Assembly (NCBI RefSeq): GCF_000419605.1
Contig: NZ_ATTI01000001.1
Location: forward strand, 588,501-652,500
Direction: 5' to 3'
Length of the DNA: 64,000 bases
DNA from: Sphingomonas phyllosphaerae 5.2
GTDB taxonomy: Bacteria; Pseudomonadota; Alphaproteobacteria; Sphingomonadales; Sphingomonadaceae
Position numbers and translations under genes: made by a program
Notes under the pieces: generated by a model
Seen by the model: the letters and a program-made list of their open reading frames with translations, nothing else
The model's database searches: none
Told to the model about the DNA's origin: nothing
Shown: positions 62,194 through 64,000 of the stretch, in pieces
How positions within the stretch are numbered: the stretch's first letter is position 1
How the letters are laid out: every line of letters begins with the position of its first letter

Positions 62194-64000
62194 CTAAGGC
62201 TGTTCCGGACCACGCCCGATCAACTCCATCCGTTGCGGCACCGTGCCGATATCGATGTCGTCCGCGCGGAAGCGGCGTAGCAGGACGGTGAGGATGGCGC
62301 TGCGCGCGCTATAGGCAGCACGCGGCGAGGCGACGTGCGCAAAACAGTTGAAGAAGATTCGCCCGTCGGCGATCGAGTCGACGAATACCGCCGCTTTCGG
62401 ATCGTCGAGCACTGCCGGCTCGGCCGCGAACGTCTCGGCAACGATCGCGGCCACCCGGTCGGCATCGGCCTCCAGCGGAACCGAGAACTGGATCTGGATG
62501 CGGCCGAGTGGACCGGCCAGGGTCTTGTTCAGTACCGACTTGGTGATGAGCTCCGAATTGGGGACGATCAGCGTCGAGTGATCGGCCAGCGTGATCTCGG
62601 TCGAACGCACGCTGATCCGCTTCACATCGCCCTCGTCGGTGCCGACGCGGATCCAGTCGCCGATCTTGATCGGGCGCTCGGCCAGCAGGATCAGTCCGGA
62701 AACGAAGTTCGAGGTGATCGCCTGCAGACCGAAGCCGATGCCGACCGACAGCGCGGACAGCAGCAGCGCGATCCGCTCGACCCCGATCCCCAGCGAGGCG
62801 AGCGACCAGATCACCGCCAGCGCGACGCCGACGTAGCGCGCGACCAGCCCGACCGAGTTGCGCGCCGACCCGTCGAGATCGGTGGCCGGCAGGTATTTGT
62901 CCTCAAGCCAGCGGCGGAAGGCGCGAACCAGCGCCAGTCCGACGAACAGCACCGCCAGCCCGCGGATGATCGCCCCCGGCGAGACCGCGATGCCGCCGAC
63001 CTGGACGCCCTGCGCCAGCAGCCCGAGCCGTGCGAGGAACGTGCCGATCCCGCCGCCTGCGCCGAACGGCACGAAGAACAGCCCGAGCGCGACGAGCGCG
63101 AGCGTGAGCCGCGAGATGCCCGAGAGCAGCACGCCGAACTGGTCGACCACCGCGCCGCGCAGCCCGAACCCACGCGACATCGCGCGGCCCAGTGCACTGT
63201 CGCGCGCGAACAGCGTGACCGCCATGTCGTCGACCGCGGCCATCAGCAGGTAGGTCACCGAGGCGAGCACCAGCCCCCATCCGATCAGCTGCATCACGAA
63301 CAGTGCGAAGCCGAGGAAGCCGAGCAGGAGTGCGAACAGGGTGGCGATCGCGAGTATCCACGCCAGCAGCGCGACCGCGCCGAGCCCGGTGCGTGCCGGC
63401 GCGGCGCTCTCCTCCTCCGCGCGGTTCGCACGGAGCCGCCCGAGCGCGAGCAGCGCGCCGGCGAGCAGCGCGAGATGGAGGATGATCTCCACCACGTGCG
63501 TGGCGCTCTGCGCGGCCGGGCTGGCGCCGACGGCGGTGTTGAACGCCTCCAGCATGTAGCTGAGGAAGGCGATGGCGGCGAGCAGCCAGCCATAGGGACG
63601 CAGCTCGATCGCGACGTCATCGGCGATCGGCGCCACGCGCCAGCTCGGCTGGCTGCGCATCAGCAGCGCACCGATCACCGACGAAGCGAAACAGGCGTAG
63701 GTCGTGGCAACGGTCAGCGCGTCGCCCAGCGTGTCCCAGCCGCCCGGCAGCAACCGCGACCAGCGCAGCCCGGCGGTGAGCAGCGCGATCGCTGCGAACG
63801 GCGCGAGCGTGCCGACCAATACCCGCCACAGCGCGGCGGCGGAGCGGCGAACGCGGTGGCCCGGGGCGCCTTCGATCAGGAAGCGTTGGCCGAAGCGCAG
63901 CGCGGCGGCGCGGGCCGGGCCAGCGATCGCCAGTGCAGCGATCAGCCCGAGCAACGCCGGCCACGGCACCGCACCGGACCCGGCGCGCCCGATCGCGTCG
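62194..64000 (-). CDS. MscS-family mechanosensitive channel (5' end outside window)
   Basis: An ion channel opened by membrane tension. The visible 600 or so residues hold about ten membrane helices and then the MscS core: pore helix VERIALLLSALSVGIGFGLQ and AITSNFVSGLILLAERPIKIGDWI, followed by the beta domain (STEITLADHSTLIVPNSELI) and a short C-terminus. The N-terminal region looks like the DUF3772 type of large MscS protein. The frame runs open to base 64000, so the start lies outside the window. Confidence 0.88.
   Translation of the reverse strand, partial: DAIGRAGSGAVPWPALLGLIAALAIAGPARAAALRFGQRFLIEGAPGHRVRRSAAALWRVLVGTLAPFAAIALLTAGLRWSRLLPGGWDTLGDALTVATTYACFASSVIGALLMRSQPSWRVAPIADDVAIELRPYGWLLAAIAFLSYMLEAFNTAVGASPAAQSATHVVEIILHLALLAGALLALGRLRANRAEEESAAPARTGLGAVALLAWILAIATLFALLLGFLGFALFVMQLIGWGLVLASVTYLLMAAVDDMAVTLFARDSALGRAMSRGFGLRGAVVDQFGVLLSGISRLTLALVALGLFFVPFGAGGGIGTFLARLGLLAQGVQVGGIAVSPGAIIRGLAVLFVGLALVRAFRRWLEDKYLPATDLDGSARNSVGLVARYVGVALAVIWSLASLGIGVERIALLLSALSVGIGFGLQAITSNFVSGLILLAERPIKIGDWIRVGTDEGDVKRISVRSTEITLADHSTLIVPNSELITKSVLNKTLAGPLGRIQIQFSVPLEADADRVAAIVAETFAAEPAVLDDPKAAVFVDSIADGRIFFNCFAHVASPRAAYSARSAILTVLLRRFRADDIDIGTVPQRMELIGRGPEQP

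Overview
The window is a GC-rich chromosomal segment that reads as an alphaproteobacterium, most likely a Sphingomonas-type sphingomonad. The indications are an Fo operon of the alphaproteobacterial layout (atpI-atpB-atpE-atpF'-atpF without the F1 genes), a ScfR/PccR-type propionate regulator, frequent GTG/TTG starts, ATGA-type gene overlaps and family resemblances throughout. The genus is inference. I saw no phage, integrase, transposase, CRISPR array, tRNA or rRNA. Both ends cut a gene: an amidohydrolase at the left and an MscS-like channel at the right.

Left third (1-24 kb). A ScfR/PccR-like regulator (-) faces a propionyl-CoA operon (+): pccB, methylmalonyl-CoA epimerase, an enoyl-CoA hydratase-like gene, scpA, a small LprI-like secreted protein, bioB and pccA. 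Together these would carry propionyl-CoA through methylmalonyl-CoA to succinyl-CoA, and bioB supplies the biotin that PccA needs. TTCGCAA repeats in the divergent promoter are candidate regulator sites. Next is an outer-membrane factor/MacA/MacB-type export operon in which the MacB ATPase and permease are separate genes. It is followed by a fossil of a GGDEF gene and a minus-strand molybdenum hydroxylase operon (paoABC-like, xdhC, mocA).

Middle (24-42 kb). An Old Yellow Enzyme flavoprotein is divergent from an HxlR regulator, with an LLM flavin monooxygenase downstream. A FAD-dependent dehydrogenase follows that is broken by a 2-bp contraction in a GC run, then rluE and an RNase H-like gene. 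On the minus strand are dnaJ-like, yihY, fabI and a GNAT gene. Next come a transglutaminase, a circularly permuted ATP-grasp/alpha-E fusion of unknown function, and the NHEJ pair ligD-ku. pdxH, a CDF cation exporter, a PhzF-like enzyme and radC complete the region.

Right third (42-64 kb). A ydbH-ynbE-ydbL set (intermembrane lipid transport type) precedes the Fo ATP synthase operon. Then come a DUF885 peptidase-like protein whose ribosome-binding site lies in a perfect 12-bp hairpin, uvrC, recO, leuB, a convergent PMT-type glycosyltransferase, metZ-apaG, a short LysR regulator, an MFS transporter, a GGDEF-EAL protein and the truncated MscS-like channel.

A family of imperfect inverted repeats (arms GTCATTGCGAGCG... 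and ...CGCTCGCAATGAC) occurs six times plus one half copy between genes, sometimes inside operons. The least understood gene set is the transglutaminase plus ATP-grasp/alpha-E pair at 32.2-35.6 kb.
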